64,000 nucleotides of DNA from Salirhabdus euzebyi (GCF_014207435.1 NZ_JACHGH010000009.1:75885-139884), one strand, 5' to 3'. Counted from the first letter of the stretch, positions 36,342 through 46,896 are shown. Program-made: numbers and translations. The notes: generated from the letters alone by a model not told the origin.

Positions 36342-37145
36342 ATGAGTGAATTAGATGTTACAAAAGATTTGAAATTACCTAATACGCGAACAAGTATGCA
36401 GGAAGAATTTGAGAAATTGGGGATAGAAAAAGGAATGATAGTTATAGTGCATTCCTCTCTTAGTGCTTTTGGATGGGTTTGTGGAGGTCCAGTAGCTGTT
36501 ATACAAGCATTAATAGATGCCGTTGGTAAGGAAGGGACAATTATTATGCCAAGCCAAACCGCAGATAACTCAGACCCATCTGGATGGCAAAAACCTCCTG
36601 TACCAAAGGAATGGTGGCCAATAATAAGGGAGGAGATGCCAGCTTTTGATCCACGAGTAACACCAACAAGAGGAATGGGGAAAATTGTAGAGACGTTTCG
36701 AGCATATCCTCATGTTATGCGTAGCTCACATCCCATCTATTCCTTTGTAGGTTGGGGGAAGTACGCTCCATATATTTTATCTGAACAACCGTTGGAAGCT
36801 GGTTTTGGAATCAACTCACCTCTAGGTAAAATTTATGAGCTTGATGGGCATATTCTATTACTTGGAGTTACTCACGATAGTAATACATCTTTACATTTGG
36901 CCGAACATGCTATCCCGAATAGGGTTAAAGTGAAAAAAGGAACTGCCATGTTAGAAAACAATGAACGTGTTTGGAAGATGTACGAAGAAATAGTATATGA
37001 TGATGAGCCCTTTGAGGATCTAGGTAAAGATTTCGAAAAAAATTATAGTGTCATAGAAGGTACTGTTGGGAAGGCATCTTGTAAGTTAATGAAACAACGT
37101 CCCCTCATAGATTTTGCGCGTAATTGGTTAATAGATTTTTATTAG
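36342..37145 (+). CDS. AAC(3)-family aminoglycoside N-acetyltransferase-like protein
   Basis: 267 aa. The family core is clear: VIVHSSLSAFGWVCGG near residue 30, GTIIMPSQTA, SSHPIYSF, SPLGKIYELDGHILLLG and the active-site region LHLAEHAIP. Chromosomal Bacillus members such as YokD belong here, and many have no proven aminoglycoside activity, so resistance should not be assumed. ATG at 36342 follows GGGGAG. Single gene with a bidirectional terminator. Confidence 0.88.
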   Translation: MSELDVTKDLKLPNTRTSMQEEFEKLGIEKGMIVIVHSSLSAFGWVCGGPVAVIQALIDAVGKEGTIIMPSQTADNSDPSGWQKPPVPKEWWPIIREEMPAFDPRVTPTRGMGKIVETFRAYPHVMRSSHPIYSFVGWGKYAPYILSEQPLEAGFGINSPLGKIYELDGHILLLGVTHDSNTSLHLAEHAIPNRVKVKKGTAMLENNERVWKMYEEIVYDDEPFEDLGKDFEKNYSVIEGTVGKASCKLMKQRPLIDFARNWLIDFY

Positions 37146-37157
37146 AACACGAACTAA

Positions 37158-37200
37158 CAAAGGCAGAACGGAACAAAATCCGTTCTGCCTTTCCTTTTAT
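37158..37200. terminator. Bidirectional terminator
   Basis: Stem AAAGGCAGAACGGA / TCCGTTCTGCCTTT between convergent genes. Confidence 0.88.
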
Positions 37201-39212
37201 TCTTCTAATATTTTTCTATAATAATCGGTTTCTAAAATCTTAGTAGAGTAATAAAATTTACTATTAACGATGGCATTCATCCAGTCAAGATAGTTATCGT
37301 CAACCACTTGACCAGGAAAGGCTGTAAATTCCTTTGTTATGGAATTGTACTTCCCTTTATCTGTAATAAAGCTTTTGTTATGAAATACTACTAATGGATC
37401 TGCATCTGAAAAGATGTCAGTACCCATTAACAGTCTTGAATCGTATTCTAATCCTAATAGATTAGAAAGGGTTGGGATAATATCTAGACTTGAACTAGGT
37501 TTATCAATCGTCAAAGGTTCCATGTTTTTAGTATAGAGAATGAATGGATTTTTATAAAGTTCAAAATTGTGTTCCACTTCATGACCAGCAAGCTCATTAA
37601 TTGTTTCATCCTCTAATCCATATGGATAATGGTCAGTGCTTAATGCAATAAGTGTTTTGTCCGCTACTCCTGCCTCTTCTAGTTTATCAAGTAAATGCTC
37701 AAGTGCTTTGTCTAGTTCTACTTGAGTTGCAATATATGCTTTGGCTTGCTCTGAGTATGGTAAATCCTGAACGTGTTCTTGATTTTTTCTAGCCATGTTA
37801 TTCCCATCAAAAGAATATTGCATATGGCCACTAACAGTCATGTAATAAGCATGGAACGGTTCTTCATTAATATATTCTGGAATGGAGACTTCCATCATTT
37901 CTAAATCGGATGCTGGCCAGATTTGTTTAACGTTCAATCCATTTCCTATCCCCTTGTATTCATATCCCATGTTAGGGTGGGATATGTCTCTTCGATAATA
38001 TGCATAGGAATGGTTATGGTAGGCATTTGTTTTATACCCTAGCTTTTTCAATTGATTTCCCATAACAAATGGGAGGTAATTATTTGCTGATTCTTCAAAG
38101 CTCCAAACACCGCTTTTTGGAATTAATCCCTGTGTTGCAACATACTCTCCATCTGTTGTACTTACTTCCCAAAGGGGTGTGTAAAAATTGGTGAAGTAAT
38201 ACCCTTCGTGAACTAACTTATGTAAGGTTGGTGTAACATCTTCATGAACCGCAAAAGGTGAAAAACCTTCAGCGGTAATAAAAACTAGATTATAGCCTTC
38301 ATATTTACCGGTGTATTCATTTTTAGCTGTTGGAGGAACATTTTTAAAATACTCATGCATATCTTCCATTACAGCATCATCTTCATTTGCAATAAGTTGA
38401 TCAAAATCTATGTTAATCGTATTATATTCGACTACTTCTGCCTCAGGTTCTTTCGGATCTGGCTCTGAATCTGGGTTTTCACCGGAATCGCCATCCGTAT
38501 CGTCGCCGTCATTTCCATCCACTTCAACTGGTTTGGTTGTTGGTAGATAAGGATTAGATGCTTCTAGTACAGGTGACCATCCAGTAAGAAGTCTTTGTAG
38601 ATCCAGTCTCATCATGGTAAACAATCCTAGTTTCTCTGCAGCCATGATAGGAAAGCTGCTTTTATAATAAAGATCGTAAGGCGAATGCTGATCTTTACCA
38701 TTAATATGTACACTTGCAATACCAATAAGGTGAACTAGAATAATCAATGAAACTATCATCCCTTTTGCAAATAGGCTTATCTTTGTAAAGGATAATATTT
38801 TCTTTCCGAAAATGATAAAGAGACTAGCAGGTAAGAAAAATAAGATAATCCAAAAGAATTGCTGAAGTAAAATAGTCCATATATCTTTCCAAAATTCAAA
38901 AACTTGCGTGGCATTTCCTGCAGAATATAATGTGTAAAACGTTCTGAAAAAATTAAAATATATGAGCTGAGATGAGAACACGAGACCAGCAACAATGAGG
39001 AGTATAATAGAGATTAAATAGCGTCCTTTTCCACGAAATAAAGAATATAGAAAGTAAAAAGTCATTGCAATAGAGGTGGCAAAAATAAAAGAAATTAGCA
39101 AGCCTTCAGAAAAGACACTCTTTGCTGTTAAGGCTCGAAAAAGCGCTTCCATAAATAAAAGTGAAACTAAAAAGTAAACGAGTATATATATCTCTTTAAA
39201 CTGCTTTAACAT
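37197..39212 (-). CDS. LtaS-like membrane sulfatase-fold phosphoglycerol transferase
   Basis: 671 aa. Five N-terminal transmembrane helices (to about residue 190) and an acidic Asp/Glu/Pro-rich linker (about 230-262) lead into an extracellular alkaline-phosphatase/sulfatase-type domain. Metal and nucleophile positions are visible: ITAEGFSP near 305, the Thr-containing STTDGEYV near 355 (nucleophile region), HMQYS and LSTDHYPYG. This is the architecture of lipoteichoic acid synthases and primases, but the residues around the nucleophile differ from classic LtaS (TSSDSEF-like), so the glycan or polymer substrate is uncertain. Single gene. Confidence 0.82.
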   Translation of the reverse strand: MLKQFKEIYILVYFLVSLLFMEALFRALTAKSVFSEGLLISFIFATSIAMTFYFLYSLFRGKGRYLISIILLIVAGLVFSSQLIYFNFFRTFYTLYSAGNATQVFEFWKDIWTILLQQFFWIILFFLPASLFIIFGKKILSFTKISLFAKGMIVSLIILVHLIGIASVHINGKDQHSPYDLYYKSSFPIMAAEKLGLFTMMRLDLQRLLTGWSPVLEASNPYLPTTKPVEVDGNDGDDTDGDSGENPDSEPDPKEPEAEVVEYNTINIDFDQLIANEDDAVMEDMHEYFKNVPPTAKNEYTGKYEGYNLVFITAEGFSPFAVHEDVTPTLHKLVHEGYYFTNFYTPLWEVSTTDGEYVATQGLIPKSGVWSFEESANNYLPFVMGNQLKKLGYKTNAYHNHSYAYYRRDISHPNMGYEYKGIGNGLNVKQIWPASDLEMMEVSIPEYINEEPFHAYYMTVSGHMQYSFDGNNMARKNQEHVQDLPYSEQAKAYIATQVELDKALEHLLDKLEEAGVADKTLIALSTDHYPYGLEDETINELAGHEVEHNFELYKNPFILYTKNMEPLTIDKPSSSLDIIPTLSNLLGLEYDSRLLMGTDIFSDADPLVVFHNKSFITDKGKYNSITKEFTAFPGQVVDDNYLDWMNAIVNSKFYYSTKILETDYYRKILEE

Positions 39213-39311
39213 AGAATAATTCCCCCTATGAGCCTATTGTATTATAAGATGGAATTATTTACTATATGTAGTTTTGTAATAGGATAAGCTTAAGGTACTC
39301 AAAAGAAAAAA

Positions 39312-39331
39312 GCCATGATGAATATCATGGC
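39312..39331 (-). terminator. Terminator after DUF4023 gene
   Basis: Stem GCCATGAT / ATCATGGC, 4-base loop, six Ts on the minus strand. Confidence 0.75.
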
Positions 39332-39338
39332 GGACTTG

Positions 39339-39467
39339 TTACTCTTTGCGATGAGCATGAGATGGTAGCTTTTCACTTGGATTTCCTTTGCCTTGTTTCT
39401 GTTTATTTTCTTTATCCTTTGCCTGCTTATCATGAATCTTTTCTACAAAATCATGTGTATTGTCCAT
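39339..39467 (-). CDS. DUF4023 family small protein
   Basis: 42 residues, very hydrophilic and Lys/Gln-rich, beginning MDNTHDFVEKIHDKQ with the GNPSEKLPSH tail typical of DUF4023 proteins in Bacillus. A perfect AGGAGG precedes the ATG, and a hairpin at 39312-39331 with a T run on the minus strand terminates it. Function unknown. Confidence 0.8.
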   Translation of the reverse strand: MDNTHDFVEKIHDKQAKDKENKQKQGKGNPSEKLPSHAHRKE

Positions 39468-39551
39468 TAAAAAATCCTCCTTTGTACTAATTAATCTGTC
39501 ACTTAACGTTCCCTAGGGATTCTATATTATGTATGTCGTTGTTAAGTAAAA

Positions 39552-39585
39552 AATAGAGCATGTGAATTTTCACACGCTCTATTTT
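39552..39585 (-). terminator. Terminator after Lin0512-family gene
   Basis: Stem ATAGAGCGTGTGAA / TTCACATGCTCTAT (one wobble) with T run on the minus strand. Confidence 0.8.
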
Positions 39586-39594
39586 TAAAAATAA

Positions 39595-39954
39595 CTAATA
39601 GCCAACTTCAACGGAAGCTACAACAATATACATTAAATCGTTTTTATCTTCTTTATCTTTTAGGACGATTCCACTCGTAGTAGCCATTCCACCATCCATC
39701 ACGTCGATGGTCACTGTCCCATATGGTATTTCTTTTTTTACTGTTTCATAATCAAGCTCTTCTTTGTCTACTGGCATTGCGAGCTTAACATTTACGCACA
39801 TGTTTTGTAAGTCATTGTCTGGCAACATTTCTCTAATCCCGGGCATCGAATTAAAATGAATGGCATTTTGAACAGCTCTTACAGCTGCTTTTGTAACGTT
39901 TTGCCCATGAACATCAATACCCATACCTGTTTCTATAAATAGAAGTTTTTTCAT
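39595..39954 (-). CDS. Lin0512 family protein
   Basis: 119 aa. Matches the small Lin0512 family: MKKLLFIETGMGIDVHGQN at the start, ITKAAVRAV-like helix, FNSMPGIREMLP, and a C-terminal YIVVASVEVGY. Members are cyclic, doughnut-like ring-forming proteins of unknown role found in Firmicutes and some proteobacteria. AAAGGAG lies before the ATG. It is 27 bases after the helicase start region on the same strand and could be its downstream operon partner. Confidence 0.8.
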   Translation of the reverse strand: MKKLLFIETGMGIDVHGQNVTKAAVRAVQNAIHFNSMPGIREMLPDNDLQNMCVNVKLAMPVDKEELDYETVKKEIPYGTVTIDVMDGGMATTSGIVLKDKEDKNDLMYIVVASVEVGY

Positions 39955-39981
39955 AAAAAATCTCCTTTCTCCATCTATTCT

Positions 39982-42900
39982 CTACACACTAAGTAGCTCC
40001 ATAATTTCGTTTTCAGAAAGACTTGAAAACATTGTTTCACCTGGCTGTATAATGTTTTCAATAAGCTCCCTTTTCTTTTGCTGTAGGGAATAGATTTTTT
40101 CTTCTATCGTTCCTTCCGATATAAGGCGATACACTTGTACAACTTTTTTCTGTCCCATTCGATGTGCCCTACCAGCGGCCTGTTCTTCTACGGCTGGATT
40201 CCACCAAAGGTCATATAAGATAACGGTGTCTGCACCTGTTAAGTTCAGTCCTGTTCCTCCTGCTTTTAAAGAAATGAGAAAAATGTCATTTTCACCTTGA
40301 TTAAAACGTTCAGCCATTTCTACTCTTTTTTGAGATGGCGTTTGTCCATCTAAGTAAAAACAATGGTATCCTTCTAAAGCTAGTTTTTCATTGATAATTT
40401 TTAGCATGCTAGCAAATTGTGAAAAGATAAGAATCCTTTGTTTATTTGCAATGGCATAATCAATCATATCGAGAAGCTGATTAAGTTTTCCGGATTCTCC
40501 TTCGTAATTTTCAATAAAAAGCGATGGATGACAGCATAACTGACGTAAACGAGTTAACCCAGCAAGTATTTTTATACGGCTTTTTTGGAAACCTTCACTT
40601 GCAATTGCTTCGGATGCTTCATTTTGTATTTTTTCTAAATAGCCTACATAAAGTTGTTTTTGTTCTTTTGTTAGTTCGGAAGTATGAACGGTTTCTATTT
40701 TATCAGGAAGCTCTTTTAAAACGTCCTTTTTTAATCTTCTTAATATAAAAGGACGACTCATGCGAGAAATTTGGTCTTGTGGGATGCTATTGAATCCTTT
40801 TTTGTTTGGAAAATAACCAGGCAGAATAGCATCAAATAAAGACCAAAGTTCATCAAGTGAATTTTCAATTGGTGTTCCGCTTAGTGCAAAGCGATTACCG
40901 GCACGTATAGATTTTACTGCTTTGGCTGTCTTAGTCGTATCATTTTTTATTGCTTGGGCTTCATCCAAAATACAAGTCGAAAATTCTAGTGATGAATATA
41001 ATTTTACATCTTGACGTACTAAGGGATAGGAAGTGATAATGACGTCAACATCCGATATGTCTTGTAAAAGCTGTTCCCGTTCAATTTTTGTACCACTAAT
41101 GATTCGAACGGATAAAGAAGGAGCAAATTTACTAAACTCACTCTTCCAGTTATAGACTAGGGATGCTGGTGAAATAACGATAGCTGGATTACGATTAGTT
41201 CTACTGTTAGCTTCAACATCAGATAACAACAAAGCAATTGTTTGCAATGTTTTACCTAGCCCCATATCATCAGCTAAAATGCCTCCAAAACGATAATGGT
41301 TTAAAGCTTTCAACCATTGAAATCCGACCTTTTGGTAACTCCGCATTTCTGCTTGTAAATTTTCAGGTAACGGATATTCCTGTTGCTCAGGATGTTTAAT
41401 GTCATCTATTAATTTTCGAAAGGCTTCGTTATATTTCGTTCTATCTTGTATAGATAATAGTTCTTCTACCTGTAGACTTCGAAATGCCGGTAACTTTACC
41501 CTTCCGTCCTGTACGGCATCTGTTTTTAGTTGTAATTCAGTCAACATTTGCCCGATATGGTGGAAAGATTGCTCCTCTAAAGGAACAAAGACACCATTAG
41601 GTAAACGATAAAATCGTTTTTTCTCCACAATAGAGCTTAATATATTACTAACTTCCTCATTATCTATGTCGGCTAGATCAAAATTTACTTCTAAAAAGTT
41701 TTGCCTAGCATCCAGCTCCACTTGAATAGAAGGATATTTGGATTCCTCTAATAATAAATTTCTAACCTGATTTGTCATGAAGACATTTAATTTTTCATCA
41801 AAACGAGGTAAAAATTCGTACATAAAATCAAACATGGCTTCTTCATCTTCTATATATAACTGTTCCCCATTAAATTTAAAGAAGGAATGCTCCATTAGGT
41901 GCATGATTTCTTGTTCTTGCTCGATATCCCGAACTAAGACTTTCGAGTTCCCTACATTCTCTACTGTATCGGTATGAAATGGATAGATAATGATGTCGTC
42001 ATAGTGATACTCTAAATTTGCCAGTAACCGTCCCTCATCCATGTACAAATACAGTTTCCCATCAAGGGATGGTTCTATAATTTCCTCAGCTATCTTATCT
42101 TGAATTTTTATTTCCCCAACTTTTTTAAATTTGGGTAGTACATAGGATAAGAAAGAATCAAGTTGCTCCCGTTGTATAGGTAAATACTGACTGGAATCTT
42201 CCCATATCACACGATCAAGGCCTTTTATTATCGCTGCCTGTGCTGGATTTAGTTTATATATTTGGTGCTCCAAAAGTAAATAGCCATACTCTTCTAAATA
42301 GGATGTACTACCCCAGTTATCTAAATCAAGAACAAAGTGATCTTTATTTTCTTTTAGTTCAAAGTTAAATGGTAGCTTCTGTTCTTTCCATTCTATTTGT
42401 GGATACATATTATCCCCATATTCAAAGGAGCAATTTCTATATTGTATGAAAGAGAGTAATTGGTCAGCAAAATATGGAGGGATTGTCATACCTTTATCAT
42501 TAGATGAGGTAGCTAACCATCTGTTTCGCTGGTGATAAAAGTTTTCACTCTTATATATGTTTAGTAAAAGTTGAATGACTTCCAGATCACCCTGTTCAAA
42601 GAAATGTATATTTGGGTCATAAACAAATTTTTGTGTAAAATATAACTCTTCTTGACGCTCAATATGATCAAGCAATTCCTTTAATTTTTTCACAACATAA
42701 ACTCTGTCTATACCAATTTTCATTTCAATGGAAAGTAAAGAAGTATCCCATGGCTTTGGCATATGTTTAATATGGAATTCTACTTTTAATGGTTTTCCAA
42801 GAAGTGAAGATGAGCCAGTCGAATTTGTTTTTTTCGGAACAGAAATTTCGTTCGAAAACAAATTAATAATTTCAGAAGTAAACGAAGAGGATAATAATTC

Positions 42901-43251
42901 TTCACCCTGCTGATACTTGTTTTCATGTTGTTCTATTTGTCTTAAATGACTTTCAAGCTGTTCTTTATCAGCATCCTCTACTAACATTTCAAGCATTTCT
43001 AAAAGGACAGCTACAGAGTGCTTGCAGAAGCCATATTGATCATGGGCAGGACAGTCACAAACGTATGATAGCTCGTTATCTAGTATTTCTACTTCTACGT
43101 CATAGACATGTGTTCCCATGACTTTTGCATTCCAAACATTTTGGTGCTCATTATGAGTTAATTGCTGTACACGTGCTTGGTTGTAATAACTAAGTCCTCT
43201 CCTGTATATGGTATCAGGGAACATGTTTTTAATAGATTGGCGATTTAGCAT
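39982..43251 (-). CDS. SWIM zinc-finger SNF2-family helicase
   Basis: About 1089 aa. The N-terminal SWIM finger is CDCPAHDQYGFCKH near 65-80; a long middle region follows, then the SNF2 ATPase: motif I DDMGLGKTLQ, motif II DEAQ, motif III SGTPIEN, and in the second lobe FSQFASML, DGQTPSQKR and the QAAGRAHRMGQ motif VI. Such proteins remodel protein-DNA complexes; the B. subtilis relatives YqhH and YwqA have been tied to RNA polymerase recycling or DNA repair. I start at the ATG at 43251 with AAAGGA 10 bases upstream; an in-frame ATG at 43287 lacks a binding site. Confidence 0.9.
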   Translation of the reverse strand: MLNRQSIKNMFPDTIYRRGLSYYNQARVQQLTHNEHQNVWNAKVMGTHVYDVEVEILDNELSYVCDCPAHDQYGFCKHSVAVLLEMLEMLVEDADKEQLESHLRQIEQHENKYQQGEELLSSSFTSEIINLFSNEISVPKKTNSTGSSSLLGKPLKVEFHIKHMPKPWDTSLLSIEMKIGIDRVYVVKKLKELLDHIERQEELYFTQKFVYDPNIHFFEQGDLEVIQLLLNIYKSENFYHQRNRWLATSSNDKGMTIPPYFADQLLSFIQYRNCSFEYGDNMYPQIEWKEQKLPFNFELKENKDHFVLDLDNWGSTSYLEEYGYLLLEHQIYKLNPAQAAIIKGLDRVIWEDSSQYLPIQREQLDSFLSYVLPKFKKVGEIKIQDKIAEEIIEPSLDGKLYLYMDEGRLLANLEYHYDDIIIYPFHTDTVENVGNSKVLVRDIEQEQEIMHLMEHSFFKFNGEQLYIEDEEAMFDFMYEFLPRFDEKLNVFMTNQVRNLLLEESKYPSIQVELDARQNFLEVNFDLADIDNEEVSNILSSIVEKKRFYRLPNGVFVPLEEQSFHHIGQMLTELQLKTDAVQDGRVKLPAFRSLQVEELLSIQDRTKYNEAFRKLIDDIKHPEQQEYPLPENLQAEMRSYQKVGFQWLKALNHYRFGGILADDMGLGKTLQTIALLLSDVEANSRTNRNPAIVISPASLVYNWKSEFSKFAPSLSVRIISGTKIEREQLLQDISDVDVIITSYPLVRQDVKLYSSLEFSTCILDEAQAIKNDTTKTAKAVKSIRAGNRFALSGTPIENSLDELWSLFDAILPGYFPNKKGFNSIPQDQISRMSRPFILRRLKKDVLKELPDKIETVHTSELTKEQKQLYVGYLEKIQNEASEAIASEGFQKSRIKILAGLTRLRQLCCHPSLFIENYEGESGKLNQLLDMIDYAIANKQRILIFSQFASMLKIINEKLALEGYHCFYLDGQTPSQKRVEMAERFNQGENDIFLISLKAGGTGLNLTGADTVILYDLWWNPAVEEQAAGRAHRMGQKKVVQVYRLISEGTIEEKIYSLQQKKRELIENIIQPGETMFSSLSENEIMELLSV

Positions 43252-43367
43252 CTCATTACAGTCCTTTTTATCTTTTGTTACTATCATTCTATTGGAACAA
43301 AGATTTTATACGTCTATTTTATCAGTTTTTAACTATGAACACAGTGCATTTGCATTACCAAAAGAAA

Positions 43368-43409
43368 AGCACCTCCAAATCTTGAAACGTTTAAAAATTT
43401 GGAGGTGCC
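43368..43409 (-). terminator. Terminator after pepT
   Basis: Stem GCACCTCCAAAT / ATTTGGAGGTGC with T-rich tail on the minus strand. Confidence 0.8.
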
Positions 43410-43471
43410 GTTCAAATTAGGTTAGCTTGAACATCATCGCTTAATTATTGTGGCTCTTTTCGTAAAGGATG

Positions 43472-44704
43472 TTATTTTTTACTTTCCATTAACTTAATAA
43501 TTTCTACAATTACGTTCGTTGCTTTTTCCATATTTTCTACAGAAATATATTCATACTTCCCATGAAAGTTTTCGCCACCAGTAAAAATATTTGGTGTTGG
43601 CAATCCCATAAAGGATAGTTGTGAACCATCTGTTCCCCCACGAATAGGCTTTATGTCCGGTTTAATATCTAAATTTACCATAGCCTCGTTCGCTACTTCG
43701 ATAATTTCTTTTTCGGGTTTTATTTTTTCGCCCATATTATAGTACTGATCTTTCAATTCAAATAAAATGTTATCTTGTCCATAGGTTTCTCGCAATTTTT
43801 TAATAATTGTTTCCAATTTATCTTTTTTATTGTTAAATTTATTTTTATCATGGTCTCTAATAATATAGTTCAATTCTGTTTTTTCCACATCGCCATGAAA
43901 AGATATAAGATGGTAAAAGCCTTCGTAGTCTTCTGTATATTCAGGTGCTTCCGCTACAGGCAATTTGCTATGTAACTCCATTCCTATTTTAGCGGAGTTG
44001 ACCATTTTTCCTTTTGCTGTACCTGGATGAACATTATTACCTTTAATAGTTACTTTTGCTGCAGCGGCATTAAAGCTTTCATATTGTAATTCCCCTAATG
44101 GTCCACCGTCAATTGTGTAAGCGAACTTAGCGTCAAACGCCTCAACATCAAATTTATGCGGTCCTCTACCGATTTCTTCATCAGGAGTAAAGGCGACTCG
44201 AACTTTACCATGTTTCAGTTCAGGATGTTGGATTAAATATTCCATTGCCGTCATAATTTCAGCAATTCCTGCTTTGTTATCCGCACCAAGTAACGTTGTC
44301 CCATCAGTTGTTATTAGCGTATGTCCTATATAATTGGCTAGTTCAGGGTATTCAGAAGGAGATAACACGATGTTTAATCGTTCATTTAAAGTAATGTCCT
44401 GTCCATCATATTTTTCAACAATTTGTGGTCTGACATTTTTGCCGGTAAAATCAGTAGCCGTATCAACATGCGCTAAAAATCCAATAGTAGGAACGTCTTT
44501 TTCCGAATTCGAAGGGAGCGTTGCCATCACATAGCTGTTTTCATCGATTGTTACATCTGTCATGCCAATTTCCTTCAGTTCATCAACTAACATGTGTGCT
44601 AAAGTTAATTGCCCAGGAGTTGATGGGCATGTTTCGTTGTTAGCATTTGATTGCGTATCTACTTTTGCATAAGTCATTAATCGTTTAATTAATTTGTTTT
44701 GCAT
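43472..44704 (-). CDS. pepT: Peptidase T (tripeptide aminopeptidase)
   Basis: Cytoplasmic zinc aminopeptidase of the M20B family, 410 aa, that releases the N-terminal residue of tripeptides. The family opening YAKVDTQSN and TCPSTPGQL is intact, as are the metal-binding [34 protein letters not shown] and the C-terminal [20 protein letters not shown]. The start at 44704 is set by AGGTGG 6 bases upstream; a GTG at 44713 would overlap that site. Single gene. Confidence 0.95.
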   Translation of the reverse strand: MQNKLIKRLMTYAKVDTQSNANNETCPSTPGQLTLAHMLVDELKEIGMTDVTIDENSYVMATLPSNSEKDVPTIGFLAHVDTATDFTGKNVRPQIVEKYDGQDITLNERLNIVLSPSEYPELANYIGHTLITTDGTTLLGADNKAGIAEIMTAMEYLIQHPELKHGKVRVAFTPDEEIGRGPHKFDVEAFDAKFAYTIDGGPLGELQYESFNAAAAKVTIKGNNVHPGTAKGKMVNSAKIGMELHSKLPVAEAPEYTEDYEGFYHLISFHGDVEKTELNYIIRDHDKNKFNNKKDKLETIIKKLRETYGQDNILFELKDQYYNMGEKIKPEKEIIEVANEAMVNLDIKPDIKPIRGGTDGSQLSFMGLPTPNIFTGGENFHGKYEYISVENMEKATNVIVEIIKLMESKK

Positions 44705-44791
44705 TTTATCCACCTGCTTTTCTATTCTTTAGATTGATTATAATTCATATTGAACAGTTCGACAAAAATTGCTGTAGTGATTATCCCGTAA

Positions 44792-44825
44792 AAAGAGCAC
44801 CTTCAAAAGAAGGTGCTCTTTTTTA
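44792..44825. terminator. Terminator between TRAP permease and pepT
   Basis: Stem AAGAGCACCTTC / GAAGGTGCTCTT flanked by A and T runs; ends the TRAP operon on the minus strand. Confidence 0.88.
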
Positions 44826-46832
44826 GGCAAGTGCTGGTTCACCGCCAGGTTTACTTGGTCCATCCTTTGGTCGTCTAGACTGGATAAACCAAACTAATCC
44901 GATTAGCCCAAGACCAATAGCGCTGTACAATGGGTCCGGATAGATTAACAATATTCCTGCTACGAAAAGGGTTAACCTTTCCCATAGAATAGTTCTTCTA
45001 GAGAAATATCCAATCATTGCACTGCTGACACCAACCATACCGATTAGAGCTGTAATGATGGCTATGGTCACGTTCAAGAATGTAACATTATCCCCAGCTA
45101 AAACTAATACTGGATTGAATACAAAAATGTATGGAATAATAAAGGCTGCTATAGCAAGTTTTACAGCCGTAAGTCCTGTCTTAAATGGATTTGCTCTCGC
45201 AATCCCTGCGCCCGCATAGGCCGCTAAACAAACAGGTGGGGTAATATCGGCAATAATACCGAAATAGAACACAAACAAGTGAACGGCTAGCACCTCTAAG
45301 CCAAATCCATTAATTAGAGCAGGTGCGGCAACGGTTGCTGTTACAACATAGTTAGCAGTTGTTGGTAGTCCCATTCCGAGTATAATACATGCAATCATCG
45401 TAAAGAACAACGCTAGTGGTAAAATGCCTTGTGATAAAGCAATAATCCCGGTTGCAAATTTTCCGCCTAAACCAGTCATACCGACGATACCAACAATAAT
45501 TCCGGCAGTCGCAACCGCAGCAATAACTGGTAGCGCCACTCTAGCCCCTTGTTCTAATACATACAGAACTTTTTTGAATGACATTCTTGTTTCTTTACTA
45601 ACTAGACTTACAAGAAATGCTACAAAAATACCAAGGATAGCTGCTCTTTGTGCAGTGAAGCCGATAAATAGTGTTACTAAAATAGCAACTAGAGGTAAAA
45701 GCATGTAGCCTTTTGTCTTTAATAATTCTCTTTTACTAGGTAGTTCTTCTTTAGGAAGCCCGAATATCCCAAGTTTTTTGGCTTCGAAGTGGGCCCCAAT
45801 AAAAATACCAGAAAAATATAATAATGCTGGGATTAGTGCAGCCAACATAATGGTTGTATAAGTTGTCCCTGTGTATTCAATCATGATAAAAGCTGCTGCA
45901 CCCATAATGGGAGGCATTAATTGTCCACCTGTTGATGCAGAAGCTTCAGCTGCTGCAGCAAATTCAGGTTTAAATTTTGCCTTTTTCATCATTGGAATAG
46001 TAAACGATCCAGAAGCTACCGTGTTCGCAATGGAGCTTCCTGATACCATTCCTTGTAAAGCACTTGCTGTAACAGCTGCTTTTGCTGTACCACCAGTAAA
46101 GCGTCCTGTAAATGCAAACGCTAAGTCATTAAAGAATTTACCAATACCAGAATTGACTAAAAGTACCCCAAACAATAAGAAGAGGAATATGAACTTAGAT
46201 GATACTTGAACTGGTACACCAAAAACACCCTGCGTATCATACCATAAGTTAGTAAACACATCTTTAATAGAGAATCCTGGATGAGAAAATACGGAAGTTG
46301 GGATAAGGTTGCCAAATAGTGCATATAAGATTGCCGCCATAGCTACTATGACAATTGGTAAGCCAACACATCTTCTCGTAGCCTCTAATAAAAGTAGAAC
46401 ACCTAAAATAGAAAAGACAACCTCAAAAGTTGGGAAGTCAAAAATAATACGATTATTCAGTTTGCTACCAATCATTGTAATATTATAGTAACCAATGAAA
46501 AGCGAAGAAGACGCCAAAACTACGTCATACCAAGGAATTCCATTTTTATGTAATCCCTTTTTCGCTGGATAAAGTAAGAAAATTAAACCTAGTGCAGTAC
46601 CAACATGAATAGCACCTTGGATTTGGGATTGAAAAGTTCCAAAGTACCCAGTGTATAAATGGAACAGTGTTAAATAAATTCCAATGAAGGAGACGACCCA
46701 CTTCCATTTACCAATGCTCTTGCGGTAACTACTTTCTTTATCATACTTTTCTAAAAGGTCTTCCTCAGAGGCCTTCACCTCATCAACAGTAGCATCAGTA
46801 TCAACAACACCATTGTTTTTATCTTTTGTCAT
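44823..46832 (-). CDS. TRAP transporter permease, DctQ-DctM fusion (TAXI type)
   Basis: 669 aa multi-spanning protein: a 4-helix small-subunit-like N-terminal part fused to a 12-helix large subunit, as usual for TAXI-TRAP systems. Conserved large-subunit motifs include TASALQGMVSGSSIANTVASGSFTIP (given in part), GGQLMPPIMGAAAF and GMGLPTTANYVV. It drives sodium-dependent uptake of dicarboxylate-like or glutamate-like substrates delivered by the binding protein. ATG at 46832 follows AAGGTGGTGA. It lies downstream of the binding protein with a hairpin between them. Confidence 0.93.
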   Translation of the reverse strand: MTKDKNNGVVDTDATVDEVKASEEDLLEKYDKESSYRKSIGKWKWVVSFIGIYLTLFHLYTGYFGTFQSQIQGAIHVGTALGLIFLLYPAKKGLHKNGIPWYDVVLASSSLFIGYYNITMIGSKLNNRIIFDFPTFEVVFSILGVLLLLEATRRCVGLPIVIVAMAAILYALFGNLIPTSVFSHPGFSIKDVFTNLWYDTQGVFGVPVQVSSKFIFLFLLFGVLLVNSGIGKFFNDLAFAFTGRFTGGTAKAAVTASALQGMVSGSSIANTVASGSFTIPMMKKAKFKPEFAAAAEASASTGGQLMPPIMGAAAFIMIEYTGTTYTTIMLAALIPALLYFSGIFIGAHFEAKKLGIFGLPKEELPSKRELLKTKGYMLLPLVAILVTLFIGFTAQRAAILGIFVAFLVSLVSKETRMSFKKVLYVLEQGARVALPVIAAVATAGIIVGIVGMTGLGGKFATGIIALSQGILPLALFFTMIACIILGMGLPTTANYVVTATVAAPALINGFGLEVLAVHLFVFYFGIIADITPPVCLAAYAGAGIARANPFKTGLTAVKLAIAAFIIPYIFVFNPVLVLAGDNVTFLNVTIAIITALIGMVGVSSAMIGYFSRRTILWERLTLFVAGILLIYPDPLYSAIGLGLIGLVWFIQSRRPKDGPSKPGGEPALA

Positions 46833-46861
46833 GCGCTTCACCACCTTCGTTTAAATCGGAA

Positions 46862-46896
46862 AAAAGGAGCCGGACACACTGTGTCTGGCCCCCGTA
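46862..46896 (-). terminator. Intercistronic hairpin between TAXI protein and permease
   Basis: On the minus strand, stem GGGGCCAGACAC / GTGTGTCCGGCTCC with T6 after it, located 25 bases after the binding-protein stop and 30 before the permease start. It should terminate most transcripts and so favour excess binding protein. Core sequence is related to the repeat at 8914. Confidence 0.7.

Noticed and set aside
36342..37145. Aminoglycoside resistance determinant
   Set aside because: Family membership alone is not proof; chromosomal Bacillus relatives lack shown resistance, and no mobile element is nearby.
45424..46209. Opposite-strand ORFs inside the TRAP permease
   Set aside because: They are mirror frames of a hydrophobic, alanine/glycine-rich coding region with no ribosome binding sites.
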